Positions 9,804-18,105 of a DNA stretch of 64,000 bases are shown piece by piece. Source of the DNA: Brevundimonas sp. AJA228-03 (lineage in GTDB: Bacteria > Pseudomonadota > Alphaproteobacteria > Caulobacterales > Caulobacteraceae). The DNA lies in assembly GCF_017795885.1 (NCBI RefSeq), contig NZ_CP059297.1, positions 2,237,001-2,301,000 on the forward strand. Direction: 5' to 3'. Under the pieces are notes generated by a model. It had not been told where the DNA came from. It searched no databases and saw only the letters and a list, made by a program, of their open reading frames with translations. Position numbers and translations under genes: made by a program. Position 1 is the first letter of the stretch, and each line of letters begins with the position of its first letter.

Positions 9804-10160
9804 ATGGATAGAACTGAAGTCGTTGCCAGCATTGCTGGTGATCTCTATGCCACCGAAAAGGCGGTCGACGCGGCCATCACGGCGTCCACGACCCTCGTGC
9901 AGTCCATGATCGGTGCCCGCACCCTTCTGAAGGTTTCGCCGGTCGCGGGTTCGGAAGCCCAGGCCAAGGCCATCGAAGCCATCGCGGCCCTGTCTTCGGC
10001 CCGTGAAGCCATCGTGGCCTGCCACGCCGAACTGCAGCGCGCCCACCGCCGTCAGGGCTATGGCATCTATGCCGTCGGCCCGATGGAAAAGCCCGACGAC
10101 TGGGAGACCCCGATCGGGTCGGAAACACGTCCGCCTCACAGGGTGGACCGCGCCGCCTGA
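9804..10160 (+). CDS. Small helical protein of unknown function, paralogue of the previous gene
   Basis: 118-residue Ala-rich helical protein. It shares the whole fold region with its upstream neighbour: the 'LYATEKAVDAAI' start, a middle 'AIAALSSAREAIVACHAEL' helix, and the terminal block 'YAVGPMEKPDDW'. The ATG at 9804 is well supported by GAGGGG seven bases upstream. The 40 bases before it are AT-rich with two TTAAC hexamer-like words (9729, 9763), suggesting its own promoter. No known domain is evident. The regularly spaced conserved helix suggests a small structural or regulatory protein, but this is only inference. Confidence 0.78.
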   Translation: MDRTEVVASIAGDLYATEKAVDAAITASTTLVQSMIGARTLLKVSPVAGSEAQAKAIEAIAALSSAREAIVACHAELQRAHRRQGYGIYAVGPMEKPDDWETPIGSETRPPHRVDRAA

Positions 10161-10216
10161 ATCTGGCGTAGTCCTGTGCGGGACGGGTTCCAAGCAAGTC
10201 AGACTCGCAGCATAGT

Positions 10217-10244
10217 CGCCCTCGCACGATTTCGTGCGGGGGCG
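10217..10244 (+). promoter_or_regulatory. Hairpin covering the ribosome-binding site of the next gene
   Basis: CGCCCTCGCACG pairs with CGTGCGGGGGCG around a four-base loop, giving a 12-bp stem with one wobble pair. The GGGGG in the 3' arm is the only Shine-Dalgarno-like sequence before the ATG at 10250. No T-run follows, so it is not a clear terminator. Confidence 0.5.
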
Positions 10245-10249
10245 ATTGC

Positions 10250-10681
10250 ATGTTGGACACCCTCTATCTCAAGATAGCCATGCTCCCCATGATCGGAGTG
10301 GCCATCTTTGCGTTCGTCAAAGGCGACGGACCTGAGCGGCATGTCATGGGCACTTACCTCCTGGGCTGGCTTGCGGGCTTGATATTGCAGGACGACGGCC
10401 AGCTCTATCAGGACTTCCAGTGGATCCTGTTCCTTCTGGACGTAGCTATGGCGGGTACTTTCGCGTTCATCGTCTGGCAGTCCCGGCGCGCGTGGGTGAC
10501 CTGGGCCCTGGCCATCCAGTTGCTCGTCGTGATGAGCCACATCGTCTATCTGTTCGATGTCCGACCACCTGTTGCGGCATTTTACACCGTGCTGAACCTC
10601 GCGAGTTACGGCATCCTTCTGACCATCGGCATCGGCACCTTCTGGGCCTGGCAGGAGCGGCGGGCGGCAGGGCTGGAATAG
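10250..10681 (+). CDS. Small integral membrane protein of unknown function
   Basis: 143 residues with four or five predicted membrane helices ('LYLKIAMLPMIGVAIFAF', 'LLGWLAGLIL', 'WILFLLDVAMAGTFAFIV', 'WALAIQLLVVMSHIVYLF', 'ILLTIGIGTFWAW') and short loops. I recognise no domain. It would sit in the inner membrane. The ATG at 10250 follows a stable hairpin that contains its only likely ribosome-binding site, so translation may depend on opening this structure. It lies between an unknown small protein and an S24 regulator on the same strand. Confidence 0.75.
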   Translation: MLDTLYLKIAMLPMIGVAIFAFVKGDGPERHVMGTYLLGWLAGLILQDDGQLYQDFQWILFLLDVAMAGTFAFIVWQSRRAWVTWALAIQLLVVMSHIVYLFDVRPPVAAFYTVLNLASYGILLTIGIGTFWAWQERRAAGLE

Positions 10682-10700
10682 GTCTTTATTCCTGGCTACG

Positions 10701-11369
10701 GTGTCGACCTTCCCGTCTGCACGGTCGGCGCGCTTGCCCCTCTCCCATCATCGCCTCTGGTCGGCCCTGGACGTTCTGGCGCGCCGCCAGGGCCTCTCGG
10801 CCTCGGCCCTGGCGCGCAGGGCCGGGCTGGACGCCACCGCCCTGAATCCCTCCAAGCGGTTCGGACCGGGCGTCCCGCCGCGACCGCGCTGGCCCTCGAC
10901 CGAAAGCCTGAACCGCATACTGGAAGTCACCGGCACATCGCTGGCCGAATTCGCCGCCCTGGCCGACGATGCGCCCATGCGGATCGCGACGGCACCGATG
11001 CTGGGCATGGCCCAGGCCGGCCCGGACGGCTTCTTCGACGACGCAGGCCTGCCGACCGGCGATGGCTGGGACCAGACCGATCTGCCTGCGCCGGGCGATA
11101 GCCTGTTCAGCCTGCGGATTTCCGGCGACTCCATGGTGCCCCTGTATCGCGAGGGAGACCGCGTCCTGGTGGACCGCGACCACACCGACGTGCGCAAGGG
11201 CGATCGGGTGGTGGCGCGCACCCGGTCCGGCGAAACCCTGGCCAAACAGGTAGATGCGATCAATGCCACGTCCGTCACCCTGGGCTCGATCAACCCCGCC
11301 TATCCTCCGCGCCTGATCCCCCGCGCGGACATCGACTGGATGGCCCGGATCCTGTGGGTCAGTCAGTAG
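10701..11369 (+). CDS. S24-family HTH transcriptional regulator (LexA/CI-like)
   Basis: 222-residue protein with an N-terminal helix-turn-helix ('LSASALARRAGLDATALN', about residues 31-48) and a C-terminal S24 peptidase-like domain. The serine of the Ser-Lys dyad is in 'RISGDSMVPLYREGDRV' and the lysine in 'SGETLAKQV'. Proteins of this kind repress target genes and may self-cleave under stress as LexA and CI do, but the sequence alone does not show self-cleavage. The GTG at 10701 is the first start compatible with the domain; its ribosome-binding site is weak. There are no phage genes around it, so it is probably a chromosomal regulator. A bidirectional terminator follows. Confidence 0.85.
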   Translation: MSTFPSARSARLPLSHHRLWSALDVLARRQGLSASALARRAGLDATALNPSKRFGPGVPPRPRWPSTESLNRILEVTGTSLAEFAALADDAPMRIATAPMLGMAQAGPDGFFDDAGLPTGDGWDQTDLPAPGDSLFSLRISGDSMVPLYREGDRVLVDRDHTDVRKGDRVVARTRSGETLAKQVDAINATSVTLGSINPAYPPRLIPRADIDWMARILWVSQ

Positions 11370-11374
11370 GCCGG

Positions 11375-11402
11375 AAAAAAGCTGCCCCGTCCGGAGCGGC
11401 TT
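11375..11402 (-). terminator. Intrinsic terminator, probably bidirectional
   Basis: On the minus strand AAGCCGCTCC and GGGGCAGCTT pair around GGAC with one mismatch, followed by six T's. It lies 70 bases after the lysK stop and 5 bases after the stop of the convergent S24 regulator, so it can serve both. Confidence 0.7.
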
Positions 11403-11472
11403 CTTCCATCAGCCCTGACCTCCGCCCGGGCCGCGCACCGTTGCGCGGCCGCCACCGGCACTCTGTCGGCCT

Positions 11473-13143
11473 CTATGCCGCGAGCTTTCCCTCTGCGCCC
11501 GCTTCGATCAGCTGGAGGGTCTGGGGCAGGCCATAGATGGCCGCGAACGACCCGAAGCGCGGACCCTGCGACGCCCCCAGCAACACCTCGTACAGCGCCG
11601 CGAACCAGCCCCTCAAAGGCTCGAACCCGTGCGCCTTGCCCACAGCATAGACCTCGCCCTGGATCAGTTCGCCATCCGTCGTCCCGGCCGGGAGCGCCCC
11701 CAGCCGTGCCGCCAGATCCAGCAGGGCCGCCTTTTCCCGGTCGTCCGGCAGACGATAGGACTTCGTCGGCTTCACGAAGTCCTCGTAATAGTTCAGCGCC
11801 CGGTCCATCAGCCCGTCCAGCACCGGCTCGGTCTCTGGCGTCGCGTCCGGCAGATACCGGGCGAAATAGGCCCAAAGCTGCGCCTTGTTCGACGCATTGG
11901 CCACGCCGACCAGGTTCAGCAGCAGGGCGAAGGACACCGGCGAGGCGACCTCGGGCGGATGGCCGGCGTGGATCGACCAGACGGCGTTGTCGATCCGCCT
12001 GGCGGGTTCCTGCGTCCGATAGGCCTCGATGGCCCCCAGCCAGTCGTCGATCGCGCGCGGAATGACGTTGAAGTGCAGCGACTTGGCCGACTTCGGCGAC
12101 TGGAACATATACCAGCTCAGGGATTCGGGCGTGCCGTAGCGCAGCCACTGCTCCATCGTCAGGCCGTTGCCCTTGGACTTGGAGATCTTCTTGCCCTCGA
12201 CGTCGAGAAAGAGCTCGTAGTTGAACCCCTCCGGCGGCACCCCGCCCAGGGCGCGGCACAGCTTCGACGACTCGCGCACGCTCTCGATCAGGTCCTTGCC
12301 GCTCATCTCATAGTCGACGTCCAGCGCGGTCCAGCGCATCGCCCAGTCCGGCTTCCACTGCAGCTTCACATGCCCGCCCGTGACCGGCAGTTCGGTGCGC
12401 CCCCCGGCCGGGTCGTCGAACACGATCGTGCCCTTCTCCACGTTCCGCTCCAGCGTCGGCACCTGGAGCACATGGCCGGTGATCGGGCTGACCGGCAGGA
12501 AGGGCGAATAGGTCTCGCGCCGCTCCGGCCCCAAGGTCGGCAGCATGATCGCCTGGACCGCGTCGAACCGCTCCAGCAGCCGCAGCAGGACTTCATCGAA
12601 CCGGCCGGACCGATAGGTTTCGGTCGAGGACATGAATTCGTAGTCGAAGCCAAACCCGTCGAGGAACGCCCTCAGACGCGCATTGTTGTGCGCGCCGAAG
12701 CTGTCGTGCGTCCCGAACGGATCGCGCACCCGCGTCAGCGACAGATGCAGGTCTTCGGCCAGCATCTCCGGGTTGGGCACGCCCTCGGGCACTTTCCGAA
12801 GGCCGTCCATGTCGTCCGAAAACGCGATCAGCCGCGTGGGCCAGTGATCCCCGGTCAGGGCGCGAAAGGCGTTGCGCACCATGGTCGTGCGCGCCACCTC
12901 GCCGAACGTGCCCATGTGCGGCAGGCCGGACGGGCCGTATCCGGTTTCCAGCACCACGGGTCGCTGCAGCGCCTCGAAGGTCGCCAGCGCCTCGTCCGCC
13001 TTGCCGGCGTCGATCAGCAGCCTGGCCGCATCGCGCTCCGCGTCCGACAGCCGCTTCTTCAGCACATGGTCCAGCAGGGCGCGGGCCTGTTCGAACGGCC
13101 AGGACTTGGCTTCGCGGGCCAAGGTTTCGAGGTTCTGCAGCAT
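11473..13143 (-). CDS. lysK: Lysine--tRNA ligase, class I
   Basis: Charges tRNA-Lys with lysine. This is the class I (archaeal-type) enzyme, not the usual class II LysS, as in many alphaproteobacteria and spirochaetes. The 556-residue product has the HIGH-type motif 'GPSGLPHMG' near residue 70 and the KMSKS-type motif 'KKISKSKGNGL' in the second half of the catalytic domain, plus 'SDDMDGLRK', typical of this class. The C-terminal third is the helical anticodon-binding region. It starts at ATG 13143 (MLQNLETLA) and ends before an intrinsic terminator. It is transcribed alone as far as can be seen. Confidence 0.96.
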   Translation of the reverse strand: MLQNLETLAREAKSWPFEQARALLDHVLKKRLSDAERDAARLLIDAGKADEALATFEALQRPVVLETGYGPSGLPHMGTFGEVARTTMVRNAFRALTGDHWPTRLIAFSDDMDGLRKVPEGVPNPEMLAEDLHLSLTRVRDPFGTHDSFGAHNNARLRAFLDGFGFDYEFMSSTETYRSGRFDEVLLRLLERFDAVQAIMLPTLGPERRETYSPFLPVSPITGHVLQVPTLERNVEKGTIVFDDPAGGRTELPVTGGHVKLQWKPDWAMRWTALDVDYEMSGKDLIESVRESSKLCRALGGVPPEGFNYELFLDVEGKKISKSKGNGLTMEQWLRYGTPESLSWYMFQSPKSAKSLHFNVIPRAIDDWLGAIEAYRTQEPARRIDNAVWSIHAGHPPEVASPVSFALLLNLVGVANASNKAQLWAYFARYLPDATPETEPVLDGLMDRALNYYEDFVKPTKSYRLPDDREKAALLDLAARLGALPAGTTDGELIQGEVYAVGKAHGFEPLRGWFAALYEVLLGASQGPRFGSFAAIYGLPQTLQLIEAGAEGKLAA

Positions 13144-13245
13144 GGGCGGGGGTTTGCAGCTTTAGACCGTATGGGTCAACGACAGGCCATAGGCACCGCC
13201 GTGCCGACCGCCGGCGCAGCTCCCGCGATCCCCGCGCTCAGGACC

Positions 13246-13680
13246 CTAGCTCAGCGCATTGGCGACCTGTTGCGACCGTCCCTGGGTGTACAGACGGGCG
13301 GCTTTCAGCTTGGCCTCATAGGGATCGTCCAGGCCCCAGACCTCGGCCATCACCTGGGCGTCGCTGTACGACAGCCCCGTGTCTTCCCACTCGCAGGTGT
13401 TTCCCAGATCACGGCTCTCGGCGAGCGTCACACGAATGTTCGATCCGATGCCGTTCTGGATCTTCTGGCCGATAATGATTTTTCCGCCGTCTGGATCCTC
13501 GCCAAAAAGCGCCCCCATCAGCTTGGCGTCGCAGTAGGTGTAGCCCGAGGCAAAGAAGGTGTCGTATTCGTCCTGCGCCGCCGCCCGGCCGGGCTGACCG
13601 AACATCACAAGGGCAATCGCGCTGGACATCAGCAAGGCGCACGACAAGCGGCGCGAGCGGGCCTGGATTCTGGTCGTCAT
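13246..13680 (-). CDS. Secreted protein with two cysteines, unknown function
   Basis: 144 residues with a clear Sec signal: basic start 'RIQARSRRL', a hydrophobic core 'CALLMSSAIALVMFG' and a cleavage site after 'GRAAA'. The mature part of about 107 residues has two cysteines ('YTYCDAKLMG', 'GNTCEWEDTG') that could form a disulphide in the periplasm, and 'SDAQVMAEVWGLDDPYEAK' near the end. I recognise no family. Its ATG overlaps the stop of the amidoligase gene by four bases (ATGA), so the two are co-translated, which suggests a shared process. Confidence 0.78.
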   Translation of the reverse strand: MTTRIQARSRRLSCALLMSSAIALVMFGQPGRAAAQDEYDTFFASGYTYCDAKLMGALFGEDPDGGKIIIGQKIQNGIGSNIRVTLAESRDLGNTCEWEDTGLSYSDAQVMAEVWGLDDPYEAKLKAARLYTQGRSQQVANALS

Positions 13681-14840
13681 GGCTTGTTCCTCGACTGATC
13701 GGTCTCCCGACTATACGGCCTTCCAGCGCCTGCGATAGCCGTGTTCTCCTGACGAATTCTGTCCAGCCAGAGGCTCCTCGCGGCCTCGTCCATCGGCGAC
13801 TGAATCAACAGTTCGACGAGGGTCAAAGGCACGGCTTCGCCCCGCACCGCATCACGGCACCAGCCCAAAAGGCCTTCGAACAGGGCCGCAGCCGCAACGA
13901 TCGCGTCCGCATCAAGCAGGCCCGGCAACACCCGCACCTCGACGGTGTGCTTGTCCGCACGCCCGTTGATCAGGTTGACCAGGTTCAAATCGCAGTACTT
14001 CGCCAGCCCCTCCACGCCTGCGAGCCCGGCCCTGGCCGCCGCCCATTCCATGGCCGGGAAGGCCTCGCTAGCGGTCAGGGTCGCGAGTTCCCCGGGCCAG
14101 TCTCCCAGTCGCACGCACTGGGCATTCGCCCCGACCAGCCGCTTCAGCGCTGTCCCGTGGCGCGTCCAGAGCGCCACCAGTGCCGCCACCGCTGGCGCAG
14201 AACACAGGGGACCGGCATCGAAATGAACGTGGGTCGCAGCCTCGACGGGAACAAAGAAGCCCAACGCCCGCGCATCCGCCAGCAAGCGTCCGAGCCCCTC
14301 GGTATGGTCCGCCTCCATCGGGGCGGTCACGATCTCGCACGGGCGTTCCCGCTCGCCCGGCAAGGGCGCATCAATCGCCACCGACCGGCCCCGGTCGTCG
14401 GCGACCCGCACCATCCCCGACGGGTGCCGCACAATCCGGGTCCCGAACAGCGCGGCCAGCGGCTCCAGCGTCACGTCCCCCACCGCATCCGGGTCACAGT
14501 GGCGCTCGACCAACCTCAGCAGTCGCCCATCATCGGCAACAATCCGCCGCCACCCGTCCAATGGCGGCCGTTCCCGGTCGAGATCGCGCTGTAACGTCAG
14601 ATCGTCGACGAAGGAGGCGATCCACCGTCCTTGACCGTCCACGACCTGAAATCCGGGCGTGAGGTTCTCGAACACGGGTCGGCCCTCAACCGCGCTGGGC
14701 TCCGACTGCGGGTGAAAAAAGCGCCGCACTGTCCCGGGGACCCGGTCTGCCACACGCTCGGCGAGGTCCCGTCGGGATGCACCGGCGGGGGCCATCAGTT
14801 CGATCTCGAAGCCCGTCTTCCAGTCCAGAGTGATCGCCAA
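13677..14840 (-). CDS. Putative amidoligase (COOH-NH2 ligase, glutamine-synthetase-like fold)
   Basis: 387 residues resembling the 'putative amidoligase enzyme' family (Amidoligase_2), relatives of gamma-glutamyl-cysteine ligase and glutamine synthetase that join a carboxylate to an amine using ATP. Landmarks are 'KTGFEIELMAPAG' at the start (Glu12 and Glu14 as likely metal ligands), 'PCEIVTAPM', the central 'AATHVHFDAGP', and 'TVEVRVLPGLLDADAIVA' near the end. The start is a TTG at 14840 with GGGGA about ten bases upstream; no better start exists. It forms a two-gene unit with a small secreted protein. The substrate is unknown; family members have been linked by genome context to peptide or cell-wall modification. 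Confidence 0.75.
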   Translation of the reverse strand: MAITLDWKTGFEIELMAPAGASRRDLAERVADRVPGTVRRFFHPQSEPSAVEGRPVFENLTPGFQVVDGQGRWIASFVDDLTLQRDLDRERPPLDGWRRIVADDGRLLRLVERHCDPDAVGDVTLEPLAALFGTRIVRHPSGMVRVADDRGRSVAIDAPLPGERERPCEIVTAPMEADHTEGLGRLLADARALGFFVPVEAATHVHFDAGPLCSAPAVAALVALWTRHGTALKRLVGANAQCVRLGDWPGELATLTASEAFPAMEWAAARAGLAGVEGLAKYCDLNLVNLINGRADKHTVEVRVLPGLLDADAIVAAAALFEGLLGWCRDAVRGEAVPLTLVELLIQSPMDEAARSLWLDRIRQENTAIAGAGRPYSRETDQSRNKP

Positions 14841-14926
14841 CGCTCAAGATCCCCGCCGGCCCGCCTGGACCCCATACACCTTAGCAGCTTGACCCCTGAC
14901 CGCGCGCGTGGCCATTCGCCGACGCC

Positions 14927-15997
14927 ATGAAGACCGCCGATTTCGACTTCGACCTGCCCGAGGACCGGATCGCCCTGCGCCCGGCCGAGCCGCGCGATGC
15001 CGCTCGCTTGCTGGTGGTCCGGGACGGCACCCTGGCCGACCACATCATTCGCGACCTGCCGGATTTTCTGCGCCCCGGGGATGCCCTGGTCTTCAACGAC
15101 ACCCGCGTCATCCCCGCCCGGCTGTCCGGGGTTCGCGAACGCCCCAATACCGTCGTCGGAGGACCGGAGGGCGAGACCCTGACGGTCGCGGTCGAGGCCA
15201 CCCTGCACCACCGCGATGCGCCCGATACCTGGTCCGCCTTCATGAAGCCCGGCAAACGCATCCGGCCGGACGACCGCATCGTGTTCGACAGCCTGTCGGC
15301 CACCGTCGTGGCCAAGTCCGAAGACGGCCTGATCACCCTGCGCTTCGACGTGACCGGCCCGGCGCTGGACGAGGCCATCCGTACGGTCGGCGTCATGCCC
15401 CTGCCGCCCTATATCGCCGCCAAACGACCCGAGGACGATCGCGACCGGTCGGATTACCAGACCGTCTTCGCCACCCACGACGGCTCCGTCGCCGCCCCCA
15501 CCGCCGGCCTGCATTTCACACCGGCCCTGCTGGAGGCGATCCGGGCGAAGGGCGTCAGCACCCATGCCGTGACCCTGCACGTCGGGGCCGGGACCTTCCT
15601 GCCGGTGAAGGCCGACGACACCGCCGATCACAGGATGCATTCCGAGTGGGGCACGGTCTCGACCGAAACCGCCGCCGCCCTGAATGCCGTCCATGCAAAC
15701 GGCGGACGCATCGTCTGCGTCGGCACCACGTCGCTGCGCCTGCTGGAATCCGCAACGACACCCGACGGTGTGATCCAGCCTTTCCACGGCGACACGGCCA
15801 TCTTCATCACACCGGGCTACGCCTTCCGCGCCGTCGACGTGCTGATGACCAATTTCCACCTGCCGAAATCGACCCTGTTCATGCTGGTCAGCGCTTTCGC
15901 AGGGCTCGATACGATGAAGGCTGCCTATGCCCACGCGGTCTCGGACGGATACCGGTTCTACTCCTACGGCGACGGGTCGCTGCTGTTCCGTCGCTGA
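14927..15997 (+). CDS. queA: S-adenosylmethionine:tRNA ribosyltransferase-isomerase
   Basis: Transfers and rearranges the ribose of S-adenosylmethionine onto preQ1 in tRNA to form epoxyqueuosine. The 356-residue protein shows the QueA hallmarks '[20 protein letters not shown]', '[15 protein letters not shown]', '[20 protein letters not shown]', '[12 protein letters not shown]' and the C-terminal '[19 protein letters not shown]'. It belongs to the same pathway as queC and queE at 3-4.4 kb. It starts 86 bases from the divergent amidoligase gene. Nothing is missing. Confidence 0.97.
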   Translation: MKTADFDFDLPEDRIALRPAEPRDAARLLVVRDGTLADHIIRDLPDFLRPGDALVFNDTRVIPARLSGVRERPNTVVGGPEGETLTVAVEATLHHRDAPDTWSAFMKPGKRIRPDDRIVFDSLSATVVAKSEDGLITLRFDVTGPALDEAIRTVGVMPLPPYIAAKRPEDDRDRSDYQTVFATHDGSVAAPTAGLHFTPALLEAIRAKGVSTHAVTLHVGAGTFLPVKADDTADHRMHSEWGTVSTETAAALNAVHANGGRIVCVGTTSLRLLESATTPDGVIQPFHGDTAIFITPGYAFRAVDVLMTNFHLPKSTLFMLVSAFAGLDTMKAAYAHAVSDGYRFYSYGDGSLLFRR

Positions 15998-16088
15998 CCG
16001 CAGACCGCCATCCCAGGCCCGTCAGAATCGGACGTAGGCCCGGACCTGCCCCCTGCCCCGATCCGCGCGACTCCTGTAAGCCGGTGAC

Positions 16089-17453
16089 ATGGCCAGAGAC
16101 GGTGCGATCTATGTCTGTCAGTCCTGCGGGGCGGTCCACGGCAAGTGGGCGGGGCAGTGCAATGCCTGTGGCAACTGGAACACCATCGTCGAGGAGAGCC
16201 GCTCGGCCCCGCCCGGCGCGCTGAAGCCGGCCGCCACCGCCAGGGCCCGTGGCCTGCAGTTCGAATCGCTGCTGTCCGAAACCGCAGAGCCGCCCCGCAT
16301 CATCACCGGGGTGACCGAGTTCGACCGGGTCTGCGGCGGTGGCGTCGTGCCCGGCTCTGCCATCCTGCTCTCGGGCGATCCCGGCGTCGGCAAATCGACC
16401 CTGCTGCTGGACGTGGCCGGTCGCGCCGCCCTGGCCGGGGCGCGCGTGGCCTATATCTCGGGCGAGGAGGCGATCGAGCAGATTCGCGCCCGCGCCCGTC
16501 GCATGGGCCTGGCCGAGGCCCCCGTCGCCCTGGCGTCCGCCACGGCGCTGCGCGACATTCTGGGCACGCTGAAGCGCGAGACGTTCGACATCGTCATCGT
16601 CGATTCGATCCAGACCCTGTGGTCCGACGCGCACGAGGCCGGACCCGGATCGGTCACCCAGGTTCGCGCCTGCGCCGGCGAACTGGTTCGCCTGGCCAAG
16701 GCGGGCGGCCCGGCGGTGGTTCTGGTCGGCCACGTCACCAAGGACGGCCAGGTGGCAGGTCCGCGTGTCGTGGAGCATATGGTCGATGCGGTCCTGAGCT
16801 TCGAGGGCGAGCGAGGCTATCCGTTCCGCATCCTGCGCGCCGGAAAGAACCGCTTTGGCGCGACCGACGAAATCGGGGTGTTCGAGATGGGCGATGCCGG
16901 TCTGCGCGAGGTCGCCAATCCGTCGGCCCTGTTCCTCGGCGAGGGCAAGGACCGCGCCCCCGGGGCCGCCGTCTTCGCCGGGATCGAAGGCAGCCGTCCC
17001 GTGCTGGTCGAGATCCAGGCCCTGGTGTCGAAATCCGCCTATGGCACGCCGCGCCGTTCCGTGATCGGCTGGGAGACGGGTCGCCTCGCCATGATCCTGG
17101 CGGTGCTGGAGGCCCGCTGCGGCGTCGGCTTCGGCGATCAGGACGTCTATCTGAACGTCGCGGGCGGCCTGCGCATCAATGAGCCCGCCGCCGACCTGGC
17201 CGCCGCCGCCGCCCTGATCTCCTCGGTCACCGACATGCCCCTGCCCCAGGGCTGCATCGTCTTCGGCGAGATCAGCCTGTCGGGCGAGGTCCGGGCCGTG
17301 GGCCGGGCCGAGGCGCGTCTGCGCGAGGCGCAGAAGCTGGGCTTCGACCAGGCCCTGTCCCCGCCCCTGACGGTCAAGGGCGGGGGCGTCCAGATCACCG
17401 GCGTCAGCCGATTGACCGAAGCGGTCGAACGAATCTCGCAGAACCGCTATTAG
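16089..17453 (+). CDS. radA: DNA repair protein RadA
   Basis: Sms/RadA helicase that extends recombination intermediates during repair. 454 residues: an N-terminal zinc finger 'YVCQSCGAVHGKWAGQCNAC' (CX2C...CX2C), a RecA-like ATPase with Walker A 'LLSGDPGVGKSTLLLD', the RadA-specific 'KNRFGATDE' motif, and a C-terminal Lon-protease-like domain beginning about residue 290 ('EIQALVSKSAYGTPRR') without a catalytic dyad. It is followed after 27 bases by a CvpA-family gene, an arrangement common in alphaproteobacteria, and probably shares a transcript with it. Confidence 0.97.
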   Translation: MARDGAIYVCQSCGAVHGKWAGQCNACGNWNTIVEESRSAPPGALKPAATARARGLQFESLLSETAEPPRIITGVTEFDRVCGGGVVPGSAILLSGDPGVGKSTLLLDVAGRAALAGARVAYISGEEAIEQIRARARRMGLAEAPVALASATALRDILGTLKRETFDIVIVDSIQTLWSDAHEAGPGSVTQVRACAGELVRLAKAGGPAVVLVGHVTKDGQVAGPRVVEHMVDAVLSFEGERGYPFRILRAGKNRFGATDEIGVFEMGDAGLREVANPSALFLGEGKDRAPGAAVFAGIEGSRPVLVEIQALVSKSAYGTPRRSVIGWETGRLAMILAVLEARCGVGFGDQDVYLNVAGGLRINEPAADLAAAAALISSVTDMPLPQGCIVFGEISLSGEVRAVGRAEARLREAQKLGFDQALSPPLTVKGGGVQITGVSRLTEAVERISQNRY

Positions 17454-17480
17454 GTCAGGGATGCGGCTGACGGACACCGA

Positions 17481-18077
17481 ATGACCGGCTTCGACGCCTT
17501 CGCCCTGCTGGTCATCCTCGCCTCGGCCGCGGCCGGGTGGGTGCGCGGGGGCACGCGCGAGATCATCACCCTGCTGAGCTTCGTGCTCGCGGCCTTCCTG
17601 GCCCTCGTGGCCCTGCCCCTGACCGCCCCGATCGGCCGCGCCCTGGTGAACCCCGACTGGGCGGGTTCCATCACGGCGGCCATCGGCTCCTTCCTGCTCG
17701 TCTATTTCGGCATCCGCATCTTCGGCTCCATCCTGTCGAAACAGGCACAGGCGCACCCGACGCTCGGCGGCATCGACCGGCTGGTCGGGATCGTCGTGGG
17801 CGCGGGCCGCGCCCTGGTGCTACTGGGGACCATCCACCTGGTGATCGTCGCCGCCATGCCGGGCGAGCGGACCCCGAAATGGCTCAGTGAGGCAACGCTG
17901 CGCCCCCTCAGCGCCGGTGCCGCCCGCGCCATCCAGATCATCCTGCCCGGCATCGGCCGGGGGGCCGACGCCATCAGCCCGGTCGTCGATTCATCCGTTC
18001 GCCGAGGGTTTTCGAACAATAACGCCTTGCCCCCGACCCAATCGCAGCCTACCTCGCGCCCTGCCGCCCCCGAATGA
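17481..18077 (+). CDS. CvpA family membrane protein
   Basis: 198 residues with four predicted membrane helices in the first 120 residues, starting 'MTGFDAFALLVILASAAAGWVRGGTREI', the CvpA signature. The 'ARALVLLG' and 'PEWL/PKWLSEA' region after the last helix also matches. CvpA-like proteins are needed for colicin V production in E. coli plasmid systems and lie upstream of purF in many genomes, as here. The exact role is not established. The C-terminal 50 residues are polar and variable. Confidence 0.9.
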   Translation: MTGFDAFALLVILASAAAGWVRGGTREIITLLSFVLAAFLALVALPLTAPIGRALVNPDWAGSITAAIGSFLLVYFGIRIFGSILSKQAQAHPTLGGIDRLVGIVVGAGRALVLLGTIHLVIVAAMPGERTPKWLSEATLRPLSAGAARAIQIILPGIGRGADAISPVVDSSVRRGFSNNNALPPTQSQPTSRPAAPE

Positions 18078-18105
18078 GTATTCGCCTGTCATCGGAGCCC
18101 CGTCG

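Noticed and set aside
10701..11369. S24 regulator taken as a sign of a prophage
   Set aside because: No integrase, structural or lysis genes are nearby and no attachment-site repeats were seen; a chromosomal regulator is simpler.
11629..13698. A 689-codon open frame on the plus strand
   Set aside because: It is antisense to lysK and part of the secreted-protein gene, with Arg/Gln/His-rich translation and no known motif.
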